DNA of 64,000 nucleotides from Methanobrevibacter olleyae (GCF_900114585.1 NZ_FOTL01000004.1:59134-123133); one strand, 5' to 3'; numbered from the stretch's first letter, positions 48,874 through 58,655 are shown. The notes: a model not told the origin generated them from the sequence alone. Translations and numbers: made by a program.

Positions 48874-51800
48874 TTATTTTCCAAAGAAAACATCCAATGA
48901 ACTTTGTTTAGATTTGTCACTTTCAAATAATGAATTAATACCAAATTCTTGAATTTCTAATCTTTGTTCAAGATAATGTGATACAGGATATCTGTTTACT
49001 AAATTCTGTGAAATTTCAAGATATTTAACAACAGATCCCTTAGACACACTAAGAATCAAGTCTCCACCACACTTACATTTACCAGTTAGTGGCATTCTCC
49101 TATACTTAGTACCGCATTTAGGACATCTAACCTTTTGTTTAGAGAAAGCCCTTGAATTTCCCATAATATCTGGTAAAAAGTGAGAAGATAAAACACCTTC
49201 TACAACTCTTCTTTGATCAACTGCCCTAATAAGTTCTGCTAAATGAATTTGAGCCTCTACTTTTTCTTTCATAGAACCTAAGCGTTTGTATAAACATACT
49301 TTAGGTCCTGCATGAATACTTGAAGTATGATGAGAAAACATTAAATCATGGTATTGTCTATCAGTACCTAAATGCATCTCTACATTATCTACCAAATCTA
49401 ACATATCAGAAGGTTTTAAAGATTCTTGAGATTTTTCAAAGAATTCTAATGGGAATCTTTCAAAAATATCTAAGTTATGAGATTCATCATCTATCTCCTC
49501 AGGATCTATACGGGTAGATAAAACTAAAGGAGCATCCATACTTCCTCCACGGGTACTTGGTAGGTATGATTTTGAAAAATTGATTAAGGCATCCAATAAC
49601 AGAAGTACAGAATCCTCATCACTATCACAATTTCTTCTTTTTGCAGAATGGAAATAAGGGTGAGCATAACAACCTAATGCTTTAGTAAATCCTACAATAC
49701 GTCCCAATACTCCTGCAGAAGTGTGGGGAGCAAGACCTGCAATAAGATGACCAATTAAGTCATATTTATCCTTTACATTATAGAATCTTTCCATTCCATA
49801 ATATCTTTCAAGTAAATCATCAACGAAATTAGCTACTCCCACTAAATATTCACCACAATTATCAGAAACTACAATATCTTGAACTTTAAGTTCAATAATC
49901 TGGTCTTCACTAACAATATCTTGACCATAACAATCTTTATCATATCCCATTTTTAATAATTTAGGAACAGTTACTCCAATTTCACTTGGAATAAAGTGAG
50001 TAAGTGGTAAATCAGTAGAGTCATGGCGAATAGTTCCTTCTTTAAATGTGAATACTCTATTTTTAGCTCTTAAAATACCTTTTTCTAATGGTTCAGGAAG
50101 CTTATCTTCAGAAATTAAACCAATAACTCCTTTAACTTCATCAACTTTACGGACTCCTATATTATTAGAAGCTTTAGAAAATATATGTGCCAAATTAATA
50201 TCTTTTTGGCCTGCTTTACCTATTACAGTTGGAGAACCGCAATGTGGACAGATAGACTGGAAGGAGCTTAGTCTACATTCCTCATTGATACATTCTCTTC
50301 TTGCAAATTCTACCTTAATCTTTTTCTTTTTAGCTGCTTCTGAAATTAAACGTCTGTTTCCACCATTATTACCAATAGGGAAAAGTACATGAGGTGCAGG
50401 TCTCATTAACCTTTCTTTAGATTTTTCAGGCCGTCCGACCCTTGTGCCAATATAACATGGAGCCTTATCCTTAATTTCAAAGTCGATATTTTCATTGATA
50501 ATATCAACAACTGACATATTATAATAATCATCAGCAAGATATTTTGAATAATCCTCACCTATAGTTTTAAGTAGACTATAGGCATGATCTTTATCAATAA
50601 TTACTTTTCCATCAACAAGTCTGTGGCAAAGCCCTATAACTTCAAGAATTCTTTTTTGATAAGATAAATCAAGTTCTAAATCCTCACGATTATTGTATCC
50701 ATTTTCAAGATAATCTCTTTTAGTATTTAACCATTCACTAAGGTTAACTAAATCCTTAATAGAAATATCTTTATAATAATAAGTATATTCTGGGTGAAGG
50801 GGAACATTGAATTCTTCAGTGATTTTAAATGCTTCTTCAACAGTAAGTTTCTTTGTTTCTAGTGAATTTAAATTAAATTCTTCTTTTTCTTCTAAGTCAA
50901 ATGATTTATATTTATCGGAATTTCTTATTGCTTCAATCCACCATTCTTCACACCAGCATGCACCTAACATTAGTTGGTTGTTTCTTAAGAACTCACCAAA
51001 TGCAACAAGCATATCCCCTAAGAAAAGGATTTCAACAACTTTGTTTTTAACTTCTCTTGCATCAGCAATAGAATCCAATCGGCGTACTTCTCCAGACTTT
51101 AGCTTTACAGTAGGTCCTTCAATAGAATCTACAGGAACTACACAGTTACCTTTACCTGGTCTTTCAATCTTTAATTGGGTTCCTACAGCTAAAAATTCCA
51201 AGAGTTCCATAGTAGCTGGATGAACACCCATAGTTGCAAGTCCAGTATTTCTAGAACGGCCATATCTTAGTCTGAATCCCCCCTTTTCAGAAGGATAACC
51301 TAATACAGGTCTTCCGCCAATTATATCATGAGCATATTTAGAGTGCTCAAATAGCTCCTCCTTATCAATAATATTATCATCAATTTCTTGACTAGATTCT
51401 TCAAAATCACTCTCAGAAGAATTTTCTTCCTCTTTTGAAGAACCAATACCTTTAGCATATTCTGCTAAAAATTCCCAGCTATCTAATTCAAGGGTATGTG
51501 CAATCTTTAAAATCTTTTTAGATTTCTGAATAACACCCTCTACCATCGCAAGAAGAGCTCCACCCCTAATATTATTAGTTTCTACACGAGGTAAGTCTCT
51601 ATGAGATACTTCAATTTGATCAGTTGGTTCTCCACTTACTTCAACAGGAATACTTCTTGCAGCAAATCTAACCTCTTCTGGAGTTGGAGAGTATTGCAAA
51701 TTAGTTACTTCAGATTCATAAAGCTCTACCTCTTCCACATATCTTTCAATTTCATCATCAGTAGGTTTAAATCTATCAAGACCAGTAGCTACACGTATTT

Positions 51801-52290
51801 TATCTCCTAAAAGAACAGATAATGCTGCTGCAGTACCTCCTGCACTACGAATAGGTCCTGCAAAGTATACAGCAACATATTTTGTTCCATCAGCATTACT
51901 TTTGATTTTTACTCCTGAAATCCCTTCTAAAGGAGCAGCTACTACTCCCTCTGTTAAAATAGCTAAAGCTGTTCTTAATCCCTGATCTGCAAAAGCTTGT
52001 CTTTGAGCTTCTAATTTAGTACCAGTTTCATTTGATTCTTGAGATGCAATTTCAGCAGCAATTTCAAATGCCACTTCTTCTCTTGACATGTCTTTTTCTA
52101 ATTCTTTAATACGCTTTGCAATACCTTTAGGACCTACAAGCCCTTCAACCCTCTCTGCTAAGTCCTTTGCCAGTGGAATTTCAGTTTCTAACTCCACATC
52201 AAAACCTTTTGATCTTGCTTCATTAGCTATCTCATATAGTTTATGAGTTTCACTTTCTAATCTTTCAAAATAATCCATTTCAAAATCCAT
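48874..52290 (-). CDS. polC: DNA polymerase II (family D) large subunit DP2
   Basis: Catalytic subunit of the archaeal replicative polymerase D; the small exonuclease subunit DP1 is not in the window. The 1138-residue protein contains the conserved RNCDSDEDSV active-site segment (acidic residues about 887-893), zinc-binding clusters (CINEECRL...CPHCG; CPKCGTKYRRMP...CKCGG) and a C-terminal PCNA-interacting motif, QSSLDVFF (1129-1136). Euryarchaeal homologues often carry an intein in the active-site motif; here it is uninterrupted. A charged low-complexity insert is at about 290-325. AGGGA precedes ATG 52290. The Sec61 beta gene lies upstream on the same strand. Confidence 0.96.
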   Translation of the reverse strand: MDFEMDYFERLESETHKLYEIANEARSKGFDVELETEIPLAKDLAERVEGLVGPKGIAKRIKELEKDMSREEVAFEIAAEIASQESNETGTKLEAQRQAFADQGLRTALAILTEGVVAAPLEGISGVKIKSNADGTKYVAVYFAGPIRSAGGTAAALSVLLGDKIRVATGLDRFKPTDDEIERYVEEVELYESEVTNLQYSPTPEEVRFAARSIPVEVSGEPTDQIEVSHRDLPRVETNNIRGGALLAMVEGVIQKSKKILKIAHTLELDSWEFLAEYAKGIGSSKEEENSSESDFEESSQEIDDNIIDKEELFEHSKYAHDIIGGRPVLGYPSEKGGFRLRYGRSRNTGLATMGVHPATMELLEFLAVGTQLKIERPGKGNCVVPVDSIEGPTVKLKSGEVRRLDSIADAREVKNKVVEILFLGDMLVAFGEFLRNNQLMLGACWCEEWWIEAIRNSDKYKSFDLEEKEEFNLNSLETKKLTVEEAFKITEEFNVPLHPEYTYYYKDISIKDLVNLSEWLNTKRDYLENGYNNREDLELDLSYQKRILEVIGLCHRLVDGKVIIDKDHAYSLLKTIGEDYSKYLADDYYNMSVVDIINENIDFEIKDKAPCYIGTRVGRPEKSKERLMRPAPHVLFPIGNNGGNRRLISEAAKKKKIKVEFARRECINEECRLSSFQSICPHCGSPTVIGKAGQKDINLAHIFSKASNNIGVRKVDEVKGVIGLISEDKLPEPLEKGILRAKNRVFTFKEGTIRHDSTDLPLTHFIPSEIGVTVPKLLKMGYDKDCYGQDIVSEDQIIELKVQDIVVSDNCGEYLVGVANFVDDLLERYYGMERFYNVKDKYDLIGHLIAGLAPHTSAGVLGRIVGFTKALGCYAHPYFHSAKRRNCDSDEDSVLLLLDALINFSKSYLPSTRGGSMDAPLVLSTRIDPEEIDDESHNLDIFERFPLEFFEKSQESLKPSDMLDLVDNVEMHLGTDRQYHDLMFSHHTSSIHAGPKVCLYKRLGSMKEKVEAQIHLAELIRAVDQRRVVEGVLSSHFLPDIMGNSRAFSKQKVRCPKCGTKYRRMPLTGKCKCGGDLILSVSKGSVVKYLEISQNLVNRYPVSHYLEQRLEIQEFGINSLFESDKSKQSSLDVFFGK

Positions 52291-52656
52291 TATAATCCCT
52301 AATAAATAATTTTAATAGCTAATAAATTAACTTAAATTCTTTATATCATATTTTTTATTGATTTAAATTATTCTAAATTGTTTTAAGTTAGTTTAAGTTG
52401 TTTTTAAACTATTTATTTATTTTTAAAGTTTAAAAATAATTTCGATTTTTCAATTTTTATCTAATATTATTATATGTTTAATATTATTTAAAGATATAAA
52501 AAGAGCAATTAAAAACTAATATAAAATTGAAAATTGAAAAAATATTATAAAAAAAGAATTTAGTTAGTAAACTAACTAATAAAATAGTGTGAAATTAAAT
52601 TCAAAGAATTTAATCTCTTTATAAGACATATACAATTAAAAATAACTAAAAATAAT
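52291..52656. other. AT-rich intergenic region upstream of polC
   Basis: Expected to hold the polC promoter. It contains TTAAGTTAGTTTAAGTTGTTTT words and a TTTAGTTAGTAAACTAACTAA inverted repeat (about 52559-52580), listed here in part. No gene is seen. Confidence 0.4.
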
Positions 52657-52818
52657 CTATACTGAGAATTTTAAAATAAAACAAAAGATTCCTAAGATTA
52701 TAGTAATAGCAATGACTATTTCTGGAGCTATTTTTGGACCTACACTTTCATCATCAAAGTATCTTACTAAACCTGCCCCACTCATAGGCATATTCATTTT
52801 ATCATTTTTCTTTGCCAT
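52657..52818 (-). CDS. secG: Preprotein translocase subunit Sec61 beta (SecG-type)
   Basis: A 53-residue gene found by reading the sequence. It begins MAKKNDKMNMPMSGAGLVRY, continues FDDESVGPKIAPE, and ends in one transmembrane helix (IVIAITIILGIFCFILKF). The pattern of basic N-terminus, P-x-S-x-A-G-L-x-R-Y-F, a G-P-K-I/L-x-P segment and a tail anchor is diagnostic of archaeal Sec61 beta. It is the smallest part of the protein-conducting channel in the cell membrane. GTGAT lies before the ATG and the stop is TAG. This channel would export the surface proteins of this window. Confidence 0.93.
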   Translation of the reverse strand: MAKKNDKMNMPMSGAGLVRYFDDESVGPKIAPEIVIAITIILGIFCFILKFSV

Positions 52819-53072
52819 AATATCACATTAAAATAACTGAATAAAAATTTGAATTGATCTTATAAAATTTGAATAAATATAATTTTTTAAATACAATTTA
52901 ATAATATTAATATATTTTCTATAATTATTAATTATTTATATTATTTCTTATATTAAAACTTTTAGTTTTACAGTTAAAATAAAAAAAATTAATTAATAAA
53001 ATAAAAATTAACTAATAAAAATAAAAATCTTGCTCTTTAAAGTTATAGTTATGAACTTTTAAGCTTAAAGAA

Positions 53073-53678
53073 TTATAATATTCCGCCAAAGAATAAAACT
53101 AAAAGTGCAGCAATTGCAAATGTAATTAACCAAATAGGCACACTCCAAGATAATACTTTAGAACCATCTAATGGAGGAATTGGCAATAAGTTAAAAGCTG
53201 CTAAGAAGAAATTAATCCTAGTACCAAGAACACAAATTAAATAAACAATAGCTCCCATATCAGTGTAAATAAAATCACCAAGAGAACCTAATATAAGGAA
53301 GAATATTAAACCTAATATAATATTTACAACTGGTCCTGCAATAGAAATAATACCATTTGTTTTCTTTTCCATTCCTTGACTATAAATAACAACTGCTCCA
53401 GGAGCTGCAAATATAAATCCGAAAAAGGAACTAACTAATGCAATTAATAAACCAGTAGGCCATAATTGATATTCCGCATAATATCCATAATGCATAGCAA
53501 GGAATTTATGCCCTAATTCGTGAAAAACAAACCCTAAACCTACTCCAATCAAAACTACTGGGAAAATAATACTTATATGACTATAGTCCCCATTAGAGTA
53601 GAGAATAGTAAAACCTAAAGCAATTACTATAAAAGATATTATTAAATCTCTTATCTCATTAATTGTAAATCTAAACAT
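53073..53678 (-). CDS. Site-2-protease-type membrane metalloprotease (M50 family)
   Basis: A 201-residue intramembrane protease with about five or six transmembrane segments. The zinc motif H-E-x-x-H is seen in FHELGHKFLAMHYGY (about residues 50-64). The third ligand region is PIPPLDGSKVL, where the usual N-P-D-G-G is relaxed to P-L-D-G. It lacks PDZ or cystathionine-beta-synthase domains. Substrates of such minimal archaeal proteases are unknown; they may release membrane-bound regulators. No clear Shine-Dalgarno site precedes the ATG, so the mRNA may be nearly leaderless. Confidence 0.88.
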   Translation of the reverse strand: MFRFTINEIRDLIISFIVIALGFTILYSNGDYSHISIIFPVVLIGVGLGFVFHELGHKFLAMHYGYYAEYQLWPTGLLIALVSSFFGFIFAAPGAVVIYSQGMEKKTNGIISIAGPVVNIILGLIFFLILGSLGDFIYTDMGAIVYLICVLGTRINFFLAAFNLLPIPPLDGSKVLSWSVPIWLITFAIAALLVLFFGGIL

Positions 53679-53788
53679 AAGATAAATTATAATTTAGACT
53701 TTTATAAACTTTATGATTAATTCATTAGATTATTTAAAAATTATTAAAAAAGTATAATTAATCCTTAAAAAAAAAGTAAAATAAATTT

Positions 53789-54607
53789 TTATTCCATCTT
53801 CTTAGGCCATTCATTAAAAATAGCTCTAAATAATATTAAATTAGATAGAATAGCTAAAATAACTATTAAGATAATAACAGTTAAATTGTTTTGAATAAAA
53901 TATTCCACCCCACATAATGCAAGTAAAAAGGAAATCAAATTATTTAAAAAGTGAGCAAAAATTGGTACTAAAATATTCTTTGATTTAATATAAAGAATTG
54001 ATACACAAATACCAAATAAAATAGCTCCTGAAATCCCACCAAAACTATGGCAAAGGCCAAATAATACAGAAGATAATAAAATAGCTAATTTTATATCCTT
54101 TAAGTCTTTATTAAACCTTCTTAAAAATATTCCTCTAAACAATATTTCTTCTATGATAGGAGATAAAATAACTACAGTTATAAAATAAATGCTTAATACT
54201 GTAAAACTCAATGAACTAAAATCTCCAAAAAGTGGAGAGTCAAAGCGAATAATAGATAAAATACTTAAATATTTTAAAGTAAAGTAAATCGTTGAAACAA
54301 ATAAAATATTTGCAATAACAATGAAAGAAATATGATAAAAGTTTGAAACTTTAAATAGAGAAGCACATTCATTTTTTAATGAAATTAAAAATGAATCATT
54401 TTTATAAGCCTCTACTAAATCAATTTCATGAAATTTATAAAGAAAAAATAGGAGCATAAATCCATATAATATTAATTTAAAAGTTAAAAATCCTAGATAA
54501 AAGTTAAAAAGTATTGGAACTAAAGTAAGAACTAATATAACCAATAAAAAGAATGATAAAACCTTTATTGTGGATAATTTATCTAAATAATCATTTAATC
54601 TAATCAT
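53789..54607 (-). CDS. CPBP-family intramembrane glutamic endopeptidase, copy 1
   Basis: A 272-residue membrane protein with about eight helices. CPBP/Abi motifs are present: E-E-x-x-x-R in PIIEEILFRGIFLRRF, a histidine in FGLCHSFGG, and HFLNNL near the C-terminus. The family includes CAAX-type prenyl proteases and bacteriocin-related immunity proteins. It is closely similar by eye to the gene at 58656-59456, especially around FGGISGAILFGI. AAGGG lies before the ATG. The substrate is unknown. Confidence 0.88.
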   Translation of the reverse strand: MIRLNDYLDKLSTIKVLSFFLLVILVLTLVPILFNFYLGFLTFKLILYGFMLLFFLYKFHEIDLVEAYKNDSFLISLKNECASLFKVSNFYHISFIVIANILFVSTIYFTLKYLSILSIIRFDSPLFGDFSSLSFTVLSIYFITVVILSPIIEEILFRGIFLRRFNKDLKDIKLAILLSSVLFGLCHSFGGISGAILFGICVSILYIKSKNILVPIFAHFLNNLISFLLALCGVEYFIQNNLTVIILIVILAILSNLILFRAIFNEWPKKME

Positions 54608-54653
54608 CTTAACCCTTCAATTTTATAAATTTAATAAATTCTAACATATCTTA

Positions 54654-54759
54654 TTTAAAAATTTAAGAATTTTTTCTTTAAGAAATTCTAACAATCATCT
54701 GTTTAAAAATTTAAGAATTTTTTCTTTAAGAAATTCTAACAATCATCTGTTTAAAAAAA
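54654..54759. repeat. 48-bp tandem duplication
   Basis: Two perfect 48-bp units (54654-54701 and 54702-54749) plus the start of a third. Each contains the fold-back AGAATTT...AAATTCT. It lies between the divergent CPBP gene and the 127-aa gene. Confidence 0.85.
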
Positions 54760-54877
54760 AAAAGACATATATAATAATTAATATTGAATACTATATAAAC
54801 TTAATATAATACTATATAAACTTATATAAAAAAAGTTTATTATAAACATTTAAGAAAGTTTATTTTAAGGAAGTTTT

Positions 54878-55261
54878 ATGACAAGTAGTTACCACCCAGA
54901 ACAATTTGAAATTAAGTATAATGACAATTACAATGGAACAAAATCCATTAAATTATTGAATACTACTCTTTTAGTAAATAATCCCAATCCAGAGTTAATT
55001 GATATAAATAAGATAAATGAAGAAAAATGGATTGAATTTTGGGAAAATCTAGAAAAGATAGGCTTTTGGGATCTTGAAGAAGAATATCAAGGATGTACAT
55101 TAGAAGGAGGATTTACGTGGAGCGTTAGAATCCAATATAAATCAAAAGACATAATTAGCTATGGAGTGAATATAGAACCTAAAATAGTTATGGGAGATAA
55201 AATTTATTCTATTTTAGAAGAGTTGTATAAATCAATTGAAGAATTGATAAGTTTTGAATAA
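54878..55261 (+). CDS. Hypothetical cytoplasmic protein
   Basis: A 127-residue acidic protein that I do not recognise. It has several Trp residues (EKWIEFWENLEKIGFWDLEEEY), a single Cys, and alternating predicted strands ending in a helix (SILEELYKSIEELISF). There is no signal peptide or membrane helix. AAGGA lies 6 nt before the ATG, which supports expression. It is the only plus-strand gene in the 42-64 kb region. Its fold could resemble small immunity or SUKH-like proteins, but that is only an impression. Confidence 0.75.
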   Translation: MTSSYHPEQFEIKYNDNYNGTKSIKLLNTTLLVNNPNPELIDINKINEEKWIEFWENLEKIGFWDLEEEYQGCTLEGGFTWSVRIQYKSKDIISYGVNIEPKIVMGDKIYSILEELYKSIEELISFE

Positions 55262-55430
55262 GATAAATAAAAAAATGGGATTAATTTTAAAACTTTTAAA
55301 TTTAATATAAAACCCATTTTAAGGAAATTTTTTAAAGCTAAATATAATATCAAATGAAAAAAAGATTCCAACAAAGCCAAAAATAATAAATAAAACATAG
55401 ATTAAAGAGAATAAAAATTTAGTAAAAATT

Positions 55431-56243
55431 TTAATTCTCACTAAAAGAAGCAGTATCTGCCATTGATTTCATTAATTCTAAATTATTACCTGTAATGATT
55501 ATTACTTGATTACTGTTTTTACTTTTTATACATATAATATAATCTGCATCTTGAACATTAAAGAGCATATCTGAATCAATTGAAATATTTCCATCTGCTG
55601 AAGCTTTACCATTAGCTTTAGAAACTTTAATTCCATCAGCAGAAATAGAAACATTTTCACCATCAGAATCAGAAACTTCCAAACCCTTAGTAGATAATGA
55701 AACATTATTATTATCAGAATCGGCTATTTTTATTCCAACATTAGAAACTTCTACATTATCACCATCAGCTCTAAGATTTATATCTGTATCAGGGGAGAAA
55801 ATTCCTTCAGCAATAGTCCATAAGCTATTAAAATTATTTGCTATATCAAAATTAAAGAAATTCCAATTATTAGAATTCTGATTTTTTAATAGAAAATAAT
55901 TATCATTCTCTTCAACAAGATAACCATCATTTTTTAAATCATTAATGAAATCAGAAAAGATATTTTTATCAGAAGAGTCTTTTAAATACATTATTGTACT
56001 TAGATCATCAGTATTATTCCCGTGATTTGTAAAAATTTCCATACTCATAGATAGATTTCCACTATTAAAATCAGTAGTGGTTTTTTTAATAAAATTACTA
56101 CCTTCAGGAGTATCAATTAGAAAATTTTCACTATCAAAGCCATTGCTTGCTAAATCATAATCTAGTGCACCAACAGTTGAAATTAGAAATACAAAAACAA
56201 ATAGAGTAAATAATATAGTTAATATTTTTGAATTGTTTTTCAA
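55431..56243 (-). CDS. Secreted protein with short beta-roll-like repeats, TTG start
   Basis: A 270-residue exported protein. The signal peptide (about 1-26, ending VGALDYD) is followed by an Asn/Asp-rich domain (about 27-150). A repeat region (about 155-225) then follows, in which G-x-K/E-V/I-S/A-D-S-D/N-x-x-N-V-S-I/L-S recurs about three to four times, resembling a small beta-roll or solenoid. A C-terminal domain (about 228-270) ends the protein. There is no anchor. The start is TTG at 56243 with GGTGA about 5 nt upstream, giving the basic MKNNSK start. It is the last gene of the HTH-DUF4013 cluster (74-bp gap). Confidence 0.78.
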   Translation of the reverse strand: MKNNSKILTILFTLFVFVFLISTVGALDYDLASNGFDSENFLIDTPEGSNFIKKTTTDFNSGNLSMSMEIFTNHGNNTDDLSTIMYLKDSSDKNIFSDFINDLKNDGYLVEENDNYFLLKNQNSNNWNFFNFDIANNFNSLWTIAEGIFSPDTDINLRADGDNVEVSNVGIKIADSDNNNVSLSTKGLEVSDSDGENVSISADGIKVSKANGKASADGNISIDSDMLFNVQDADYIICIKSKNSNQVIIITGNNLELMKSMADTASFSEN

Positions 56244-56317
56244 TTTATCACCATCTTATAAATTATAAAAATTAAACAGAAAAAAGAATAAAAATTAAAT
56301 TGTAAAAAAGAATAAAA

Positions 56318-57199
56318 CTATTCTAATTTTTCTAATTCTCCATCATTACCTCCAATATTAGTAGCTTCTTTATAAATAGATCCATAGATTCTACTAATTA
56401 CAATACTGGTATATGACTCAATAAGTAAAGCATTTAAAATTAAATTAATTAAAGCTAAAACCAATGCAGAACCTGTTAAAATACTAATACCAAATGCAAT
56501 AGCTCCAAATAAAAAATTAAAGAATGCTGAAATAATCATAATTGTAATGAAACTAAATAATAAAATTCCAATAAATTTAATCCATCCAATATTTTTAATT
56601 AGAGCTAAAATTTCCCTAAATCTAAATGCTGCAGCTAGTTCATCATTATAAATCATATTAGACATTGCCATTATTTCAACTAAACTAATAAATATTGCAA
56701 GTATAATAGAAATAATTAAAATTATTCCACCAATATAGTTGATAGAGCAATCAATAGATTCATTAACAGTTAACATCAATCCAAGCAAGAATAAAATTGC
56801 AGGTAAAATAGTATAAGCTATTCCTACAATTAATGAACGAATACCATTTAAGAATATTCCTTTAATATCTTTAAATTCTGGAAGTTCAAATCTAGCTTCT
56901 ATAGAATATTTTATAACATTATACAGATATCCTGAGCAAAATATCATTAAAATAAATATTACTATAAATGATAAAACTATTAAAGCCATATTAGTTTGAG
57001 GAATCATTGAAAATGCTTTTTGAGCTGTATCTATAGGAGCATTTTCAGCAATGACTTTCATACTGTCATAAGCTAAATACTGTATGAAAAATGAAATAAA
57101 ACTTGATATAAGGAATATTAGTCCTAAAACTAAAACCTTTTTTCCATCATTAAAAGGATATTTTAATCCTTCCTTTACTACATCAGTAATACTACTCAT
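56318..57199 (-). CDS. DUF4013 membrane protein, copy 2
   Basis: A 293-residue membrane protein with about six transmembrane segments and an N-terminal amphipathic start, VVKEGLKYPFNDGKKVLVLG. The family, DUF4013, is common in Methanobrevibacter and has no known function. It is a diverged paralogue of the gene at 57318-58052; both have an N-terminal helix, then a long loop with ...FELPEFKDI... or ...DPLPEFDNL.... AGGTGA precedes the ATG. It lies downstream of the other copy in the same direction. Confidence 0.85.
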   Translation of the reverse strand: MSSITDVVKEGLKYPFNDGKKVLVLGLIFLISSFISFFIQYLAYDSMKVIAENAPIDTAQKAFSMIPQTNMALIVLSFIVIFILMIFCSGYLYNVIKYSIEARFELPEFKDIKGIFLNGIRSLIVGIAYTILPAILFLLGLMLTVNESIDCSINYIGGIILIISIILAIFISLVEIMAMSNMIYNDELAAAFRFREILALIKNIGWIKFIGILLFSFITIMIISAFFNFLFGAIAFGISILTGSALVLALINLILNALLIESYTSIVISRIYGSIYKEATNIGGNDGELEKLE

Positions 57200-57213
57200 A
57201 AAATCACCTTTAA

Positions 57214-57313
57214 GAAAAAATAAATATTATTTTAAATTAATCAATCACCAATCTTTAAAGAAAAAATAAATATTATTTTAAATTAATCAATCACCAATCT
57301 TTAAAGAAAAAAT
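57214..57313. repeat. 46-bp tandem duplication between the DUF4013 genes
   Basis: Two perfect 46-bp units (57214-57259, 57260-57305) and eight bases of a third. Each copy contains a ribosome-binding-site-like AATCACC (minus strand GGTGATT), so the unit may derive from a gene start region. Confidence 0.85.
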
Positions 57314-57317
57314 CCAT

Positions 57318-58052
57318 TTATTGAAGATTGTATAATAATCCACATACTCTTGATTGTAAAATCATATTATAAGGACCTACAATAAATAACATGACAAAAT
57401 AACTTATCATAAATCCAGCAATTAATATTCCACCTGCTGCCATACCAAATCCTAAAGATCCAGTAAAGATTCCAAAGAATCCAAATAAAAACCAAATTAA
57501 TAAGAAAACAATCACATAAATTCCACAGCAAATAATAACTAAACCAAGATATGTACCTAAACTTCTTGCAACACCAACTGATTTAATAATCTCTATTATT
57601 TCTTTATAATCAAATGCTTTGCTTAATGAATCATCATAATTTGCCATATTTGCTACTCCAAACATACTCATTAAGTAAGCAAATAATATAGCTACAACAG
57701 TAATTATAGAACCAACAGCCATCAATGCAGACTCAGCATATCCGCCAATTGAACTAGAGATTAAAGCAAATATTAAAAAGATTATAAATGGAATCAATAA
57801 ATAAACCAAATAGACCAAAATAACTTTTATTCCATCAACAAACATATCAATAAGATTATCAAACTCAGGTAATGGATCATTACCATTAATCATACCTTCT
57901 ACAGAGATTTTTGTAACTCTGTAAGAATAACCATAAAGTAAAAATATAGGAAGTAAAAGAAAGCTTAAAAAGTAACTTACCCCTAATATTAGTAAAACTT
58001 TTAAATCTTTAGCAGAATATTCTAAAGAATCTTTATAAATATCTAAAATCAT
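57318..58052 (-). CDS. DUF4013 membrane protein, copy 1
   Basis: A 244-residue protein with about six transmembrane segments. It starts MILDIYKDSLEYSAKDLKVL, and the loop motif NGNDPLPEFDNLIDMFVDGIK is shared in form with the downstream paralogue (quoted only in part there). Its function is unknown. AGGTGAT lies before the ATG. It is 97 bp after the small HTH gene and 118 bp before the second DUF4013 gene. Confidence 0.85.
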   Translation of the reverse strand: MILDIYKDSLEYSAKDLKVLLILGVSYFLSFLLLPIFLLYGYSYRVTKISVEGMINGNDPLPEFDNLIDMFVDGIKVILVYLVYLLIPFIIFLIFALISSSIGGYAESALMAVGSIITVVAILFAYLMSMFGVANMANYDDSLSKAFDYKEIIEIIKSVGVARSLGTYLGLVIICCGIYVIVFLLIWFLFGFFGIFTGSLGFGMAAGGILIAGFMISYFVMLFIVGPYNMILQSRVCGLLYNLQ

Positions 58053-58149
58053 AAAATCATCACCTAATCATAAATTAAAATACACCATAAATTAAAAAAA
58101 TACCTATTTTAATTGAAATTCATAAACTAAACCTAAATATTATTTTAAA

Positions 58150-58386
58150 CTAAAGTTCATCATCACTAAACTTAAAAACATCCTCTATACTTAAATAAGA
58201 ATCCAACTCTTTACCATAAGTAGCTTCGTTTAAGACTCTTGTAATTTTATATGCTAAAAGTAAAGAAGGATTATACCGTCCGTTTTCTAAGGCATTAATC
58301 GTTTGACGAGTTACACCAACAGATTCAGCTAAATCCTGTTGGCTCATCTTAATTTCTTGCCTTAAATATCTTATAATTGTTTTCAT
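58150..58386 (-). CDS. Small Cro/C1-type HTH repressor
   Basis: A 78-residue DNA-binding protein. MSQQDLAESVGVTRQTINAL (residues about 14-33) is a textbook helix-turn-helix, followed by ENGRYNPSLLLAYKI. It has the form of the short XRE regulators that head membrane-protein operons in bacteria and archaea. GTGAT precedes the ATG. Twin 20-bp palindromes lie 66-112 bp upstream of its start and are its likely operators. It is the first gene of the DUF4013/secreted protein group. Confidence 0.92.
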   Translation of the reverse strand: MKTIIRYLRQEIKMSQQDLAESVGVTRQTINALENGRYNPSLLLAYKITRVLNEATYGKELDSYLSIEDVFKFSDDEL

Positions 58387-58451
58387 ATAATCACTTAAAC
58401 AATAGCTAGATTAAAAATTATAGAATAAGGAATGTAATAAATATTTTCTAA

Positions 58452-58498
58452 ATGTAAAAATTATATTACATTTTCCATATGTAAAAATTATATTACAT
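58452..58498. promoter_or_regulatory. Twin palindromic operators upstream of the HTH gene
   Basis: Two identical 20-bp palindromic sites (58452-58471 and 58479-58498), 27 bp apart, each with ATGTAA and TTACAT arms. They overlap the A/T-rich promoter region of the HTH gene and look like an autoregulatory operator pair. Confidence 0.65.
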
Positions 58499-58655
58499 AT
58501 TATATAAATGTTTCTACAAACTAAGTGAAAAATTAAAAAAACTTAAAAAAAGGATATTAAAAGATAATGAAAAATATAACTAAAAAAAGGTATTAAAAAA
58601 TAATGAAAAATATAATTAAAAAAAATAGAATTGAAAAATTATTAAGCAGTTATTA

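Noticed and set aside
50807..51223. 138-residue plus-strand frame inside polC
   Set aside because: It is antisense to a strongly conserved part of DNA polymerase D and shows no family features.
48874..52290. Intein in DNA polymerase D or in nrdD
   Set aside because: Both proteins read through their usual intein insertion sites without interruption (NCDSDED in polC), and no splicing or endonuclease motifs are seen.
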